In this document: positions 63,152 to 64,000 of the stretch, piece after piece
Numbering within the stretch: the stretch's first letter is position 1
Layout of the letters: each line of letters opens with the position of its first letter
DNA from: Streptomyces sp. HUAS ZL42
Lineage (GTDB): Bacteria; Actinomycetota; Actinomycetes; Streptomycetales; Streptomycetaceae
DNA: 64,000 nucleotides
Assembly (NCBI RefSeq): GCF_040782645.1
Contig: NZ_CP160403.1
Coordinates: 7,847,001 to 7,911,000 of the forward strand
Reading direction: 5' to 3'
Translations under genes and position numbers: made by a program
Notes under the pieces: generated by a model
Databases searched by the model: none
What the model was told of the DNA's origin: nothing
Seen by the model: only the letters and a program-made list of their open reading frames with translations

Positions 63152-64000
63152 TTACGCGGACAGTGTGGCCAGCAGCCGCCGCAGCGACCCGCCCAGCCCC
63201 CAGCGGACCGCCAGCCCGTCCAGCGCCGCCGGGTCGCGCGGCGCGTGCGGCAGCGCCGTGTCCACGTCCGGCAGCGGGACGTCGTCGGCGACCCGGACGA
63301 CCGTCGGTGCCACCGCCACGTACGGCCGCGCCTCGTCGAGCCGCTTGCGCTGCGCCGGCGAGAGCTTCGCCTTCGGGTCGTCGACCGCCGCCATGATTCC
63401 GGCGAGGTCGCCGAACTCCGCCAGCAGCTTGGCCGCCGTCTTCTCGCCGATGCCGGGCACGCCCGGCAGGCCGTCGCTCGGGTCGCCGCGCAGCAGCGCC
63501 AGATCCGCGTACCCACGGCCGTCGACCCCATACTTCTCGCGCAGCACCGCCTCGTCGGTGACCTGCAGCGTGCCCACGCCCTTCAGCGGGTACAGCACAC
63601 GAACCCCGCGTGCGTCGTCCACCAGCTGGTACAGGTCGCGGTCGCCGGTGACGATGTCGACCGGACCCTGTGCCCGGGCGGTGAACGTGCCGATCACGTC
63701 GTCCGCCTCGTACCCCTCGACCCCCACGCGCGCGATGCCGAGCGCGTCCAGAACGTCCTCGATCACCGGCACCTGCGGCGAGAGCGTGTCCGGGACCTCC
63801 TCCTCGTCCGGCCCCACCTCGTGCACCTCGGCCACCCGGTGCGACTTGTAGGAGGGGATCAGCTGGACCCGCCACTTCGGACGCCAGTCGGCGTCCATGC
63901 ACGCCACCAGCTGGTCCGGCTGGTGGTCCCTGACCAGGCGGTCGATGAATTCCAGCAGCCCGCGTACGGCGTTCACCGGGGTGCCGTCCGGCGCCTTCAC
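63152..64000 (-). CDS. 5'-3' exonuclease (PolI-N/FEN-like), N-terminus outside the window
   Basis: 282 residues are visible to the stop at 63152; the start lies beyond 64000. The PIN/FEN metal-site motifs are visible: CMDADWRPKWR, GYEADDVIGTF, VTGDRDLYQLV and the helix-hairpin-helix GVPGIGEKTAAKLL. It removes 5' flaps or RNA primers. In M. tuberculosis the corresponding gene lies near helY, so the region is conserved in part. Confidence 0.92.
   Translation of the reverse strand: MKAPDGTPVNAVRGLLEFIDRLVRDHQPDQLVACMDADWRPKWRVQLIPSYKSHRVAEVHEVGPDEEEVPDTLSPQVPVIEDVLDALGIARVGVEGYEADDVIGTFTARAQGPVDIVTGDRDLYQLVDDARGVRVLYPLKGVGTLQVTDEAVLREKYGVDGRGYADLALLRGDPSDGLPGVPGIGEKTAAKLLAEFGDLAGIMAAVDDPKAKLSPAQRKRLDEARPYVAVAPTVVRVADDVPLPDVDTALPHAPRDPAALDGLAVRWGLGGSLRRLLATLSA

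Noticed and set aside
1..64000. CRISPR arrays, rRNA genes, insertion sequences, prophage
   Set aside because: No repeated spacer-like units, no transposase or integrase and no rRNA or tRNA signatures were seen; the whole window reads as core chromosome.

Overview
The window is high-GC chromosomal DNA from a Streptomyces. The evidence is strong third-position GC, frequent GTG starts, a complete Pup-proteasome locus, a ParJ-type PAC2 protein, the gyl glycerol operon with gylR, a five-gene conservon with cytochrome P450, and a rare in-frame TTA codon. From memory, not a search, the order resembles the S. coelicolor region running from parJ/gyl through the proteasome genes and tatAC to the rar (cvn9) operon. 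The pup/prc/paf-tatAC-helicase order also resembles M. tuberculosis.

Layout. (1) 1-5.2 kb: a partial Gln-rich gene, a subtilase without a signal peptide, a Tat-exported beta-propeller protein, parJ and a FadR-family regulator with its own palindrome. (2) 5.2-10.6 kb: gylR-glpF-glpK-glpD, read leftward, with two matching operator-like palindromes. (3) 10.7-20.6 kb: metH, a HAD phosphatase, two orphan peptide-binding lipoproteins, and a RecB/Cas4-like nuclease followed by an orphan LuxR-type response regulator. (4) 20.7-24.5 kb: an M50 protease with CBS domains, trmI, a secreted protein and a ferredoxin. (5) 24.7-44.4 kb: arc, dop, pup, an HNH nuclease, prcB, prcA, a LacI/MFS pair, pafA, two FKBP genes, pafB, pafC, two small genes, tatA, tatC, a diacylglycerol-kinase-like gene and helY. 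(6) 44.4-51.8 kb: an ATP-dependent urea degradation operon with a divergent TetR gene. (7) 52.1-56.7 kb: the rar/cvn9 conservon. (8) 56.7-64 kb: an RluA-type synthase, an APC permease, a PadR-controlled ABC exporter, a siderophore-interacting protein behind an iron box, and a partial 5'-3' exonuclease.

Connections read from the DNA. Two genes carry exact matches to the RecA-NDp/PafBC DNA-damage promoter (TTGTCRGTG-N8-TANNNT): the RecB-like nuclease/response-regulator pair and helY. They flank the locus that encodes PafB and PafC. Near-identical palindromes sit at the same distance before the urea carboxylase operon and before the APC permease 8 kb away, which suggests one TetR-controlled uptake and degradation regulon. 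Matching palindromes precede gylR and glpF. The HNH gene between pup and prcB carries a TTA (bldA) codon and overlaps the start of prcB. Several genes (trmI, pafA, the 64-aa membrane protein, the kinase gene) have a -10-like hexamer 6-7 nt before the start codon and look leaderless.
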